Below are positions 7,427 to 15,613 of a stretch of 23,708 bases of DNA, piece after piece. The DNA is from a virus, in the IMG/VR virus record IMGVR_UViG_3300033182_001257, positions 1 through 23,708 of that record; one strand, 5' to 3'. Every line of letters begins with the position of its first letter. Positions within the stretch are counted from its first letter, which is position 1. The notes beneath the pieces are model-generated. The model saw only the letters and a list, made by a program, of their open reading frames with translations. It was not told the DNA's origin and did not search any database. The position numbers and the translations under genes are program-made.

Positions 7427-7966
7427 ATGGGCGACGCACCACCATTTGATCAAGAGGACTTCTACGTCATCACGCCGATCATGGCGATTAACGAAATGAT
7501 CGGGATGCCGTTTGAGGTAGCCATTGACGTGATCCACCGCCCGCAGTGCACTCTCATCAGCCATTTTGCGCACTGGCAGGACGCAACGGAAGCGGATCAA
7601 CAGGCAGGCACATGGCAGGACGACTTCTGCTTCATAGACCGATCGCATCCTGAACCGAAAGTTGTCTACTACACGGGGACACCGTTTGAGGTGCTGTGTC
7701 AGATGTACCGGCATGATCGTGTGACGTGGTTTCACATGACGTTTTGCCCAGAGTGCAACGGCTTAGACGAAGAAACAGTCGGTGAACCGGTCCGTGAATT
7801 TTTGTCAATGATGCCGGACGACGACTTCAAGGATGTTCTGTCCGAGCTCGCTGACATCATCGGCGGAGCAGAGATCGGCCACACCTGTCTGTTGCATGCC
7901 GAAATGGTGGCCAGGGAAGCCGTGAAAAGAATAGGTGTGGATTTCTTCCCCCCGATGTTTCGATGA
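7427..7966 (+). CDS. Hypothetical protein with CxxC
   Basis: 179 aa, not recognised. It is acidic with many aromatic residues. FCPECNGLDEE (about 105-115) has a single CxxC pair, and a second Cys-His group follows in GHTCLLHAE (about 151-159), which could together bind a metal. The C-terminal half looks helical. GAGGAAA lies directly upstream of the ATG. The stop overlaps the next gene (ATGA), so it is co-translated with the small HTH protein. Confidence 0.7.
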   Translation: MGDAPPFDQEDFYVITPIMAINEMIGMPFEVAIDVIHRPQCTLISHFAHWQDATEADQQAGTWQDDFCFIDRSHPEPKVVYYTGTPFEVLCQMYRHDRVTWFHMTFCPECNGLDEETVGEPVREFLSMMPDDDFKDVLSELADIIGGAEIGHTCLLHAEMVAREAVKRIGVDFFPPMFR

Positions 7967-8229
7967 GACCGACCCGAGAAACCATTCACGATCATTTCAG
8001 GCAGGTCATGTGCACCGTTTCGCTGCACGACTTGAGCCACGAGTTGATGGCTGAGCTGGTTGTTCTGTACACGGAAGACGGGGATGCGATCAGGTATGAC
8101 GACATTCCTGAAATTGTGCGTACTCTGGACGAGTTCGGATTCTTTGCGTTACGAAATGCGGTTGTGACAGCATGCCGATACCTACACGTATCAAAAGGCA
8201 CCGTGTACAGACACCTAAATTCCCGATGA
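7963..8229 (+). CDS. Small protein with C-terminal helix-turn-helix
   Basis: 88 aa. The last 25 residues, LRNAVVTACRYLHVSKGTVYRHL (63-85 in two pieces around CRYLHV), match a helix-turn-helix with recognition helix SKGTVYRHL of the kind found in TetR/Fis-like regulators. The N-terminal part is acidic and may mediate contacts. It ends the operon begun at 5392, just before the next promoter at 8231. Possibly a local regulator; its target is unknown. Confidence 0.65.
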   Translation: MRPTRETIHDHFRQVMCTVSLHDLSHELMAELVVLYTEDGDAIRYDDIPEIVRTLDEFGFFALRNAVVTACRYLHVSKGTVYRHLNSR

Positions 8230-8230
8230 T

Positions 8231-8259
8231 TTGACTTTGTGTTCCGGCTCTGATAAAGT
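8231..8259 (+). promoter_or_regulatory. Sigma-70-like promoter for the 8293-8748 gene
   Basis: TTGACT (8231-8236), 17-bp spacer, TAAAGT (8254-8259). It is followed by a leader containing CAACTAC (8269-8275) and GAAAGGGG before ATG 8293. Confidence 0.8.
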
Positions 8260-8292
8260 GCGAAGCATCAACTACCAACCGAAAGGGGACAT

Positions 8293-8748
8293 ATGAACCA
8301 CATTATTTTCACTAACGACGTTGATGCGAAACAGTTCATTGAGGACGAGTACAAAACGAAGTTCCACGAGGAGCCAGAGAATTGCGCATTCTGGGCTGAG
8401 GTCATGCGGGCCAGATGGTCACTATTCACGAACAAGTCGGACGACCCGATGACCGTCGCCAAGTCATACAACGTGCAGCCCGAAGTAGCGAAGTTCCTAC
8501 TCGGTGCCGAGCCGACGCTCACCGAGCCGAAGCCCAAGATGGTGGACAAGTATCACTCCATCGTGGACTGGTGCAAGGAAAACCACCTGCTCCAGACGGA
8601 TGCCAACAAGATCGCCGAGGTCGGCGAGATTTCGTACGCCTCAGCATTGAAGTTCATCAAGGATCGCCCAGATCTGTTCTTTAAGATCAAGAAGGGTCTC
8701 TACGAAGTGCGAGATCCGAAAATCATGCGGGAACAAGAAACCTCTTGA
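8293..8748 (+). CDS. Hypothetical protein, possible C-terminal winged helix
   Basis: 151 aa, mixed charge. The N-terminal 70 residues are helical with aromatic patches (CAFWAEVMRARWSLF). A TEPKPK linker at about 76-82 precedes a second helical region, YHSIVDWCKENHLLQTD (about 87-103), ending with strands FFKIKKGLYEVRD that could be a wing. This recalls a winged helix, without a family match. It has its own promoter and a strong GAAAGGGG ribosome-binding site, and its leader resembles that of the 47-aa gene at 22644. The last codons contain the -35 of the next promoter. Confidence 0.75.
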   Translation: MNHIIFTNDVDAKQFIEDEYKTKFHEEPENCAFWAEVMRARWSLFTNKSDDPMTVAKSYNVQPEVAKFLLGAEPTLTEPKPKMVDKYHSIVDWCKENHLLQTDANKIAEVGEISYASALKFIKDRPDLFFKIKKGLYEVRDPKIMREQETS

Positions 8749-8773
8749 CGTTGATCATCCCCCTGTAGTAACT
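8745..8773 (+). promoter_or_regulatory. Promoter of whiB, overlapping the preceding stop codon
   Basis: TTGACG (8745-8750) overlaps the TGA of the upstream gene. The -10 is either TAGTAA (8766-8771, 15-bp spacer) or GTAACT (8768-8773, 17-bp spacer). Confidence 0.6.
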
Positions 8774-8799
8774 TTCCGTCGCCAACACCTGACGGAAAG
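8772..8799 (+). promoter_or_regulatory. Inverted repeat over the whiB transcription start / ribosome-binding site
   Basis: CTTTCCGTC (8772-8780), 10-base loop, GACGGAAAG (8791-8799): a perfect 9-bp inverted repeat. Its right arm overlaps the GGAAAGGA ribosome-binding site (8794-8801). As DNA it could be an operator at the promoter. As RNA it could hide the ribosome-binding site if transcription starts before the left arm. Confidence 0.65.
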
Positions 8800-8811
8800 G
8801 ATACGGGGGGG

Positions 8812-9120
8812 ATGCAAATCGGATTCCAGCGCCACGGGCCAGAGGCACTTGATCTGTCTTGGATGAGCCGTGGGGCGTGTCGTGGCTCCGACACTTCATG
8901 CTTCTATCCGGAAAAAAATGAGCCTGCACTGATGGCGAAGATGCGCCAGTGCCGTGAAATCTGCGCTGGGTGTGAGGTCAGGCAGGAATGCTTGGACTAC
9001 GCCGTAAAGTACGAGCCGTTCGGCTTTTGGGGCGGAATGTCGGAGAAAGACCGCAAGATTTACCGCCGAGAAATCAAGGTGTCTGTCCAAGAGCACGTTT
9101 TTACTAAGGTGACGTTATGA
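8812..9120 (+). CDS. whiB: WhiB-family iron-sulfur transcription factor
   Basis: 102 aa. It has the four WhiB cysteines: Cys23 in WMSRGACRG, then Cys51-x2-Cys54-x5-Cys60, which hold a [4Fe-4S] cluster. GFWGG (71-75) is the family's G[I/V/F]WGG turn that contacts sigma factor. A basic tail (RKIYRREIK) follows. WhiB proteins exist only in actinobacteria and their phages, so this gene is the strongest host indicator in the window. It is expected to modulate host or phage promoters through the host sigma factor. Two extra cysteines (30, 47) are present. The stop overlaps the thyX ATG. It has its own promoter and an inverted repeat over the ribosome-binding site. Confidence 0.95.
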   Translation: MQIGFQRHGPEALDLSWMSRGACRGSDTSCFYPEKNEPALMAKMRQCREICAGCEVRQECLDYAVKYEPFGFWGGMSEKDRKIYRREIKVSVQEHVFTKVTL

Positions 9121-9800
9121 CGCTGACACCTGTTTTGGGAGACGGATTCGTACGGCTTGACGCCGTAATGGCCGACGATCTTTCAGTCGTAAACGCCGCT
9201 CGAGTTTCGTTCGGGAAACGCCACACTGAACTACAAGACGGCGACGACAAATTGATCGCCTTCCTCATGAGAGAGCGACACGGCACCCCGTTTGAACACA
9301 ACTCTTTCCGGTTCCACGTTCGGGCACCGTTGTTTGTTGCACGAGAATGGTTCCGTCACCGTATCGGCTGGTCGTACAACGAATATTCGGCTCGCTACTC
9401 CCTGATTGAACCCGAGTATTACGTTCCGGCAGAAAACGACTGCCGAACTCAGGCTGGGAAACCTGGGGCGTACACGTTTGAACAGACCGACGACGCCACC
9501 TCGGAAAAGATTGTTGATGCGATCTCGGAACAGAGCGGACACGCCTACCGGACCTACAGCTATCTGCTGGAAATCGGTTGCGCCAAAGAACTCGCCCGCA
9601 CCGTGTTGCCAGTCGGCATGTACACCGAGTTTTACGCCACCTGCAACGCCCGATCGTTGATGAATTTCATTTCGCTTCGTTTAGACGATAACGCCCAGTT
9701 TGAGATCCGAGAGTACGCCCGAGCCTTAGACGGATTCCTCGGCCAACACATGCCGGTCACCCATGAATGTTTTACAACCAATGAGAGAGTTGCTCCTTGA
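9117..9800 (+). CDS. thyX: Flavin-dependent thymidylate synthase
   Basis: 227 aa, the normal size for ThyX, which makes dTMP from dUMP with FAD, NADPH and methylene-tetrahydrofolate. The signature RHRIGWSYNEYSARYS lies at 80-95. There are eight residues between RHR and the next motif serine (Ser91), where the textbook RHRx7S has seven. HGTPFEHNSFRFHV (55-68) and the C-terminal NARSLMNFISLRLDDNAQ region, with the substrate-binding Arg/Asn residues of the family, are also typical. The gene sits between whiB and the primase-helicase with overlapping ends, so it belongs to the replication operon. It works with NrdJ in dNTP supply. Confidence 0.97.
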   Translation: MTLTPVLGDGFVRLDAVMADDLSVVNAARVSFGKRHTELQDGDDKLIAFLMRERHGTPFEHNSFRFHVRAPLFVAREWFRHRIGWSYNEYSARYSLIEPEYYVPAENDCRTQAGKPGAYTFEQTDDATSEKIVDAISEQSGHAYRTYSYLLEIGCAKELARTVLPVGMYTEFYATCNARSLMNFISLRLDDNAQFEIREYARALDGFLGQHMPVTHECFTTNERVAP

Positions 9801-9934
9801 TGGCGATCAGAAACAAAGACTATGAAACCACCGCATTCACCAAAGTTGACTGGATGCGGCACCGTGGATACACCGAGAAACAAATTGAGGAGTATCTGAA
9901 ACGGAAAGAGAAGAAGTTGAAGGCGGAGAAGTGA
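9800..9934 (+). CDS. 44-aa basic helical protein
   Basis: A small frame starting MAIRNKDYETTAF and ending in a Lys/Glu helix (RKEKKLKAEK). It overlaps the thyX stop (TGATG) and its own stop overlaps the next gene's GTG (GTGA), which is strong positional support for a real, translationally coupled gene. TEKQIEEYLKR resembles a short helical DNA- or protein-binding segment. Function unknown. Confidence 0.75.
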   Translation: MAIRNKDYETTAFTKVDWMRHRGYTEKQIEEYLKRKEKKLKAEK

Positions 9935-11685
9935 CCGACTTTGCTTCACCTGAAGTAGACAACTTTCTTTCCAAACTCCAAGGCGTCAAAAAGAATGGCG
10001 CTAACTGGTCGGCACGTTGCCCGTGCCGGTTTGACGACGACAACCCGTCGCTTTCCATAGGGCAAGGCCGCGACGGTCGAGTGCTTGTCACATGCCACCG
10101 TGGTACGCCGTGTTCCGTTGAGCAGATCTGTGACTCAATCGGCATAACGGTTGGAGATCTGTACCCAGTTGACAACAATTGGACTCCGGTGGAACGGAAC
10201 GATCCGCCGAGCACACCGTCGCCCGTTACTGCACCGAAGAAAAAGCAGAAACTAGATCTGATCGCCACCTATGACTACACCGATGAAAACGGCTCGCTAC
10301 TTTTCCAGAAACTTCGGTTCGTAGATGAGAACGGTAAGAAAACGTTCCGTCAGCGCCGACCGGTAGGCGACGGCTGGGAATACAACCTTGACGGCGTAAC
10401 TCAAGTTCTTTATCACCTGCCAGAAGTTCTACAAGGCGTCGCCGAAGGCAAAACGATTGTTGTCGTGGAGGGCGAGAAAGATGTTGAAACGCTTCGTGGC
10501 TTAGGTCGGATTGCCACCACGATGCCGGGAGGTGCCGGCAAATGGCGAGAGGAACACACGAACGCTTTGGCTGGCGCCAACGTCGTAGTGGTATCCGACA
10601 ACGACGCTCCCGGCAAAGCACACGCCGTAAATGTCCGTGATCAACTCGCCACGGCCGGTTGCAGTGTCAGGATCATGATTCCCGACGGCGTCAAAGACAT
10701 CACTGATCTCGTTGAGGCAGGCAGATCGTTAAAAGAGTTGCGTGACTTCGTAGAAGAAGTTGATGCACCGATCGGCGAGGATCCGTTCACGCCTGCGCTC
10801 GTCAAAATAGAAAAGATTTTTGAGCGTGACGACATCTCCGTGTCGTCAAAAATCACTCGAGCAAACATGATTCTGTCAGAGCTCGGGCCAGAAACACAAG
10901 CACGTCCGACAGGTCGGCTCGTCAAATGGTCTGACTTCGTGGATGAAGATCAGGACGATTCATATGACTGGGTGATACCGAATCTTTTAGAACGTGGCGA
11001 GCGAGTAATGGTTGTTGCGGCAGAGGGTATCGGCAAGACCATGCTTGGCCGTCAAGTCGCACTGCTGTCGGCATCCGGCATTCATCCGTTCACGTTGGAG
11101 CAGATGCCTCCGATCCGCACCTTGATGGTGGACCTAGAAAACCCGCAGCGGATCATTCGCAGAACGTCAACCGACATTCAGAAAAAGGCTGTTCATTACG
11201 GGTTTTGTCAGGATCCGCAAGCCCATCTGTTCATCAAGCCAGACGGGTTGGATTTGTTGCGTTCACAGGATCGGACATGTTTGGAAGAAGCGATTGAAGA
11301 AACACGCCCTGACCTGCTACTTCTCGGCCCTGTCTACAAGTCGTTTGTTGATCCGGGTGGCCGGACAAGTGAATCAATTGCTATTGAGGTTGCAAAATAT
11401 TTTGACTCGTTGCGTGAATGGTTTCAGTGCGCAATGTGGTTTGAACACCACGCTCCTTTAGGGTCTACAATGTCTTCTAGGGATTTGCGACCTTTTGGAT
11501 CCGCAGTCTGGTCACGATGGCCGGAGTTCGGACTCTCACTGCAACCAGATCCGACGGCAACAGACGCATATGTTTACGATGTCAACCATTTCCGAGGTGC
11601 CCGAGACCGGCGACGCTTCCCGATCAAGATGCAACGCGGACGCACATTTCCGTTTGAAGTCTTGGAATTTATGAAGGCAGACTGA
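9931..11685 (+). CDS. Bifunctional DNA primase / RepA-like helicase
   Basis: 584 aa. N-terminal zinc-finger region: CPC (30-32), then CHRGTPC (55-61), the pattern of phage primase zinc ribbons. The TOPRIM domain has VVEGEKD (178-184) and SDNDAPGKA (222-230) as the metal-binding acids. A linker precedes a RecA-like ATPase domain with Walker A AAEGIGKT (363-370), Walker B-like LMVDLEN (398-404) and LLLLGPV (462-468), then FEHHAPLG (504-511). It should prime and unwind DNA at the phage fork. GTG start overlapping the previous stop. The gene lies about 10 kb from the putative origin. Domain order is typical of actinophage primase-helicases. Confidence 0.92.
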   Translation: MTDFASPEVDNFLSKLQGVKKNGANWSARCPCRFDDDNPSLSIGQGRDGRVLVTCHRGTPCSVEQICDSIGITVGDLYPVDNNWTPVERNDPPSTPSPVTAPKKKQKLDLIATYDYTDENGSLLFQKLRFVDENGKKTFRQRRPVGDGWEYNLDGVTQVLYHLPEVLQGVAEGKTIVVVEGEKDVETLRGLGRIATTMPGGAGKWREEHTNALAGANVVVVSDNDAPGKAHAVNVRDQLATAGCSVRIMIPDGVKDITDLVEAGRSLKELRDFVEEVDAPIGEDPFTPALVKIEKIFERDDISVSSKITRANMILSELGPETQARPTGRLVKWSDFVDEDQDDSYDWVIPNLLERGERVMVVAAEGIGKTMLGRQVALLSASGIHPFTLEQMPPIRTLMVDLENPQRIIRRTSTDIQKKAVHYGFCQDPQAHLFIKPDGLDLLRSQDRTCLEEAIEETRPDLLLLGPVYKSFVDPGGRTSESIAIEVAKYFDSLREWFQCAMWFEHHAPLGSTMSSRDLRPFGSAVWSRWPEFGLSLQPDPTATDAYVYDVNHFRGARDRRRFPIKMQRGRTFPFEVLEFMKAD

Positions 11686-12350
11686 TGGCTAACTCTAAGA
11701 ATCTTTCCAAAGAGTTCCTCGCAGAACGTGATGTTCGCATTTTCAAGATGCGGCAGGCCGGTGTTGCCCAAACCGAAATCGCTCGACGTTTCAACATCTC
11801 TACCAGTGCCGTAAACAGCGCAATCAAACGCCAGTTGGAGAAGCTGAACCGTGAAGCGCTTATAGCGTATCCAGAAGTTTTGCGAATGGAACTGGAACGT
11901 CTTGATGCTCTCCAGCAGGCGATTTGGCCGTTGACCCAGCATCGGAAAATCACAACCGATGACGGCCAAGAAGTGTCAATTGAGCCTGACATGAAAGCGA
12001 TCCAACAGGTGCTCGGAATCATGGATCGACGATCACGGCTACTCGGCATGGAGCAAACGAACGTCAACCTCCAAGTGGAGCAGGTTGAACCACAACGCGC
12101 TGTGCTGGCTGGCGCAACCGACAATGGGGCCGCAGCAATCAACCAGTTTAATCCAGAAGAAGAAGCACGGAAACTTTTGGAACTTATGGGGAACGCCGGT
12201 GTTCTACCTCAAGACACCGTCTCATCTCTACTATCTCAAGATCAACCGAAAGCCTTAGAAGGGGCGAAAGTAGATGGCCGCCAAGAAGAAGACCCAGTCA
12301 TCGTTGAAGTCATCCACCCCGGAGGAGACGACCCAACCGTCTACGGCTGA
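11685..12350 (+). CDS. Terminase small subunit-like HTH protein
   Basis: 221 aa. Residues 24-49 (GVAQTEIARRFNISTSAV, then NSAIKRQL) form a clear helix-turn-helix. It is followed by a long helical section with YPEVLRMELERLDALQQAIW and, later, AIQQVLGIMDRRSRLLGME. This DNA-binding plus helical-hairpin layout is typical of phage small terminase subunits, which recognise the packaging site. The C-terminal 60 residues are acidic and low in structure. The start overlaps the primase stop (TGATG). The large subunit is not in the window, so another HTH role is possible. The tail overlaps the next gene by 77 bases. Confidence 0.65.
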   Translation: MANSKNLSKEFLAERDVRIFKMRQAGVAQTEIARRFNISTSAVNSAIKRQLEKLNREALIAYPEVLRMELERLDALQQAIWPLTQHRKITTDDGQEVSIEPDMKAIQQVLGIMDRRSRLLGMEQTNVNLQVEQVEPQRAVLAGATDNGAAAINQFNPEEEARKLLELMGNAGVLPQDTVSSLLSQDQPKALEGAKVDGRQEEDPVIVEVIHPGGDDPTVYG

Positions 12351-12675
12351 GGTTTACGGCGATCCGGTCACAGAAGACAACATTGTTGCTGCGATGGACA
12401 AGGTTGCCGAAACGCTTACTCCGACGATGCCGAACAACACGAACACCGAGGAAAACGAGAACGCCAACAAACAGGTGCTGTTGCGAGCCACAGAACGTGA
12501 CCATGAGCGCTGGAAACTCGCTGCAACGAAACTCGGTGTTTCCATGTCCGAGTTCATTCGTTCCAACGTGAACCGCGCAGCCGACGAACTGTTGGACTGC
12601 CAGCATCCGATGCACATGCGGAAGACCTATCCGTGGTCCGAGCGCTGCATGGCGTGTAGCCACCGCTTTCGATGA
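12274..12675 (+). CDS. Ribbon-helix-helix protein with C-terminal zinc knuckle
   Basis: 133 aa, starting at ATG with GAAGGGG upstream. It overlaps the previous gene by 77 bases in another frame. The first 65 residues are Lys/Thr/Asn-rich and probably disordered. Then QVLLRATERDHERW (67-80) plus KLGVSMSEFIRSNVNRAA form a ribbon-helix-helix-like unit (strand, helix, turn, helix). The end, DCQHP (108-112) to CMAC (125-128), gives C-x-H and C-x2-C, a likely zinc site. This combination occurs in small actinophage DNA-binding proteins. Probably a DNA-binding regulator or packaging accessory. Confidence 0.75.
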   Translation: MAAKKKTQSSLKSSTPEETTQPSTAEVYGDPVTEDNIVAAMDKVAETLTPTMPNNTNTEENENANKQVLLRATERDHERWKLAATKLGVSMSEFIRSNVNRAADELLDCQHPMHMRKTYPWSERCMACSHRFR

Positions 12676-12692
12676 TATGAGAAACTAGACGG

Positions 12693-14915
12693 ATGGCCCC
12701 CCGTCTACGAATAGAGGCGTACGATCCCGACGCTGTTGATGCCGACAATGATGGCATTGTTCAAGAAGGAACGGCTTTTGAACGTCCAGCGGGAACACAG
12801 ATCGTTGACGAACTCGGCAACATCATTCAGGCCGGCATCACAGCCACGTCTCGTGGCAATTTTCGTGTCGTCAACCGTGATGGCTCTGCCGTCAAATACA
12901 CGCCGACATACGGGAAGGAAAAGCCGTCGTCTCGGCTTGGTGCAAGCTTAGGGCAACGTCAACAATCGTTGGGTGATCGCCTGCCGTCTTTGGGTGCGAC
13001 CATCGGAACATTGGCCGATCGCGGCACAAATGTTGCGGGAGAAAGAAAACCTCCGCCGAAAGTTGCAGACCCCACACCTTCAGTCCCTGATCTCCCAGAT
13101 GTTATTGACGACATTGAAGATTTGGATGAAATCGCTGCCACCGCAGATCAGATAATTGAGAGGTACGGTGTCGTGGTTCCCTCGTCAAAGATTGAAACGT
13201 CTGACGGTGGGATGCTGGGTCGTCTACCAGACGGCCGTTACGTGGCTATCCGAGAAGACGGCAAAGACCGAAGCAGCGTTTCAGTATTTGAAGATTTTTA
13301 CAGAGTTGCGTGGGATCTTGACACTACGGCAGAAGAGGCCGAAATTTTTGCTGACCAGTGGCGAGAACTCAAACGATCTCGGGCTTACCACGGCACACCA
13401 GCGGAAAATCTTGCTGATATTCGGCGAGATGGCTTGGACACGATGAATCGCACTCGAGGAATTGGGAACCGAGATGTCGGTAACTCCGTCTTCGTGACAA
13501 CCAACTGGGACACCGCTGCGTCCTATGGAGACGAGGGTGCTGTCATTGAAATTGACGTGGCCCGCATGGTGGAAGATGGTTTGCTAGGCCCAGACGATGT
13601 GAGTCGAGAGCCGGGTTGGGATCGCGCCGACGTGCTCCAATCAGTTGCGTCGGAACTGGAAGATTACGATTTTGATCCGTACTCTGAGTTTTCTGGAACT
13701 GGATTAGATGCTGAAACGTTTATCTTGAGTCAGAGAATTCCTCCGGAGTATCTCACGATTGATGGCGAGCCGATTAGTGGTAGAACACCGAACCGACCGA
13801 CGGCGGACACAAAGTTTTACCATGGCTCTTCTGAGAAACTTGAAGTGGGAGATTACATCCTTCCCCCAGACGAAACAGGCCGCACTCCTCGTTCACACCC
13901 AGACATTGACCCACTTGAGTTTGATAACGACCGCTATGTCTATCTGACAGATGACTCTGAAAGTGCGGCTGACTATGCGGCCGACGCTGGAAGTGGGACT
14001 CGATACGTCTACGAAGTGGAACCGCTTGATCCAGACGAACTGGAAGTTGATCCAGAATTTGAGATGGGGCTTGCAGACGACCCGGGAAGTGTTCGAGTCA
14101 TGAGGCCGGTGAAGATCGTTGGTCGTACAGAAATAGGAAGTGACGGCCAGCCGGTTAGCGAATCCAGTAGGACACCAGACGACGAAACATCGGCGACGCT
14201 AGACAGATCTGGTCAGCCTTTGAATATTTCTGTTCCAGGATCACCCGAGTTCTACGGGGTGACTCGCATTGACGATCGCGGCTACGGTAATCCCAAATAC
14301 GATGAACTTCGTGCATTAGGCGAAGATAAGAATCAAACAATCCGTGGAGTGCCGATTGATCCAGACGATCCATCAATACCTGACACTCTGTATCACGTTT
14401 CAACTGATGTCGCATCGGTTAGACGTGATGGCACCCTGAGGGCTAGAGGAGCCGGAGGTCTCGGCGGAGACAGCCGTGATTCCATTGTCTCATTGACCGT
14501 AAACAGTGAAACCGCAGATCAACTAGAGTCTGACATGCGTTTAATGGCACAAATTTCACGAAACTTAGACAATCCGGACGAATACATTCGCCTTGTGAAA
14601 GACGACATGAATAAGTACGGCACAGAAATGACTGAAAGACAGGAAACTAAACTCAGAGCAGCGCTTGAGAGTGATCCCTCGGGTGCTTACCGCTTATACT
14701 TTGTGATGCGGTCAATGGTGGGGAGCGAACCACCAGACCCAATGTTTTTTGACAACGCAACCGAGCGCTTCGCAGACATGAACCCAGATTCAATAGGCAT
14801 TGTTCAAGTTCCTAAACAAAACCTGCAAACGGGTGCAATGGTAACCAATTTTGACCTCGGCCAAGACTCTTTAGATGAGATCCGCATATATGGTGACGTC
14901 AACATCGCCGAATAG
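12693..14915 (+). CDS. Multi-domain protein with three ADP-ribosyltransferase-like domains
   Basis: 740 aa. The N-terminus has YDPDAVDADNDGIVQEGTAF (10-29), with a DxDxDG calcium-loop-like pattern, then a long disordered stretch (75-135). ART-like unit 1: AYHGT (231-235), SVFVTTNWDTAASYG (265-279), then ETFILSQRIPPEYL (341-354). Unit 2 resembles rifampin ADP-ribosyltransferase (Arr): FYHGSSEKLEVGDYI (375-389), RYVYLTDDSESAADYA (414-429), RYVYEVEP (437-444). Unit 3 is weaker: LYHVSTD (566-572) and a VSLTV strand (599-603) with GGLGG before it. The His, Tyr and acidic residues expected in H-Y-[E/D] ARTs can be placed in units 1 and 2. It may be an injected or late effector acting on host proteins or nucleic acid. 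No clear Shine-Dalgarno. Confidence 0.75.
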   Translation: MAPRLRIEAYDPDAVDADNDGIVQEGTAFERPAGTQIVDELGNIIQAGITATSRGNFRVVNRDGSAVKYTPTYGKEKPSSRLGASLGQRQQSLGDRLPSLGATIGTLADRGTNVAGERKPPPKVADPTPSVPDLPDVIDDIEDLDEIAATADQIIERYGVVVPSSKIETSDGGMLGRLPDGRYVAIREDGKDRSSVSVFEDFYRVAWDLDTTAEEAEIFADQWRELKRSRAYHGTPAENLADIRRDGLDTMNRTRGIGNRDVGNSVFVTTNWDTAASYGDEGAVIEIDVARMVEDGLLGPDDVSREPGWDRADVLQSVASELEDYDFDPYSEFSGTGLDAETFILSQRIPPEYLTIDGEPISGRTPNRPTADTKFYHGSSEKLEVGDYILPPDETGRTPRSHPDIDPLEFDNDRYVYLTDDSESAADYAADAGSGTRYVYEVEPLDPDELEVDPEFEMGLADDPGSVRVMRPVKIVGRTEIGSDGQPVSESSRTPDDETSATLDRSGQPLNISVPGSPEFYGVTRIDDRGYGNPKYDELRALGEDKNQTIRGVPIDPDDPSIPDTLYHVSTDVASVRRDGTLRARGAGGLGGDSRDSIVSLTVNSETADQLESDMRLMAQISRNLDNPDEYIRLVKDDMNKYGTEMTERQETKLRAALESDPSGAYRLYFVMRSMVGSEPPDPMFFDNATERFADMNPDSIGIVQVPKQNLQTGAMVTNFDLGQDSLDEIRIYGDVNIAE

Positions 14916-14932
14916 TCAATTCTTTTAATCCG

Positions 14933-15613
14933 ATGACACTTAGAGTCCAAGACGACTTCATCAACCCAGAACTGTTCAGCGTCGTCGCTAACGACAACAC
15001 GTTCTTCCCAGAAGAAATGTCGCTGCACGACAACATCGGTGAATACCTCAACAGCTACCACGACACCGAATGCGACTGTTACGCCCCCTACATGTTTTGG
15101 GACGGCTGGCTCAACTCGCCTGCCGACACGAACCGCAAACGAGTCATCCAAGAAATCTGGTCCACTCCTAGCATCCTTCCGTTTCCGATTGAGGAAGTCG
15201 CCGGGTTTGAGTATTGGACTCGAACGTTTTCACCCGGCCAATACTTGGCTCTTCACTGCGACGAAGACACATTCCTCTATGAGAAAGAACGGATGTACCG
15301 AGGGCCGGCAATCGGATGTGTCTGGTACGGATCCAGCGAATCGACCGGCGGTTACCTAGAGCTTCACGCCACAACAATCCCTGAAGGTCAAGATGCGTTG
15401 GAGCGAGACAACTTGGATCCGTTGATCTCACCACCTGAGGAACGTGAGCGTATCTTGTACCGTCCGAACCGGCTTGTTGTGTTTGATGCTGGGCATCGTT
15501 TGCATGAGACCACGAAGACGTTGAGCGGTTTGCGTCAGGTGATGGTGGTCAACGTTTGGCATAAGGATTCGCCTCCGTCAGCGCTTGACACGGGAGAGTT
15601 TTACAGCGAATGA
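14933..15613 (+). CDS. 2OG-Fe(II) oxygenase, prolyl-hydroxylase-like
   Basis: 226 aa. The double-stranded beta-helix core shows YLALHCDED (104-112) with the His108-x-Asp110 iron ligands. STGGYLELH (137-145) is the GG strand-turn. RLVVFDAGHRLHETTKTLSG (180-199) contains the distal His191, with Arg201 ten residues later for 2-oxoglutarate. VNVWHKD ends the core. The protein should hydroxylate or otherwise oxidise a protein, nucleic acid or small substrate that cannot be named. Its stop overlaps the next oxygenase gene (ATGA), so the two are made together. No ribosome-binding site; TTTAAT lies only three bases before the ATG. Confidence 0.85.
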   Translation: MTLRVQDDFINPELFSVVANDNTFFPEEMSLHDNIGEYLNSYHDTECDCYAPYMFWDGWLNSPADTNRKRVIQEIWSTPSILPFPIEEVAGFEYWTRTFSPGQYLALHCDEDTFLYEKERMYRGPAIGCVWYGSSESTGGYLELHATTIPEGQDALERDNLDPLISPPEERERILYRPNRLVVFDAGHRLHETTKTLSGLRQVMVVNVWHKDSPPSALDTGEFYSE

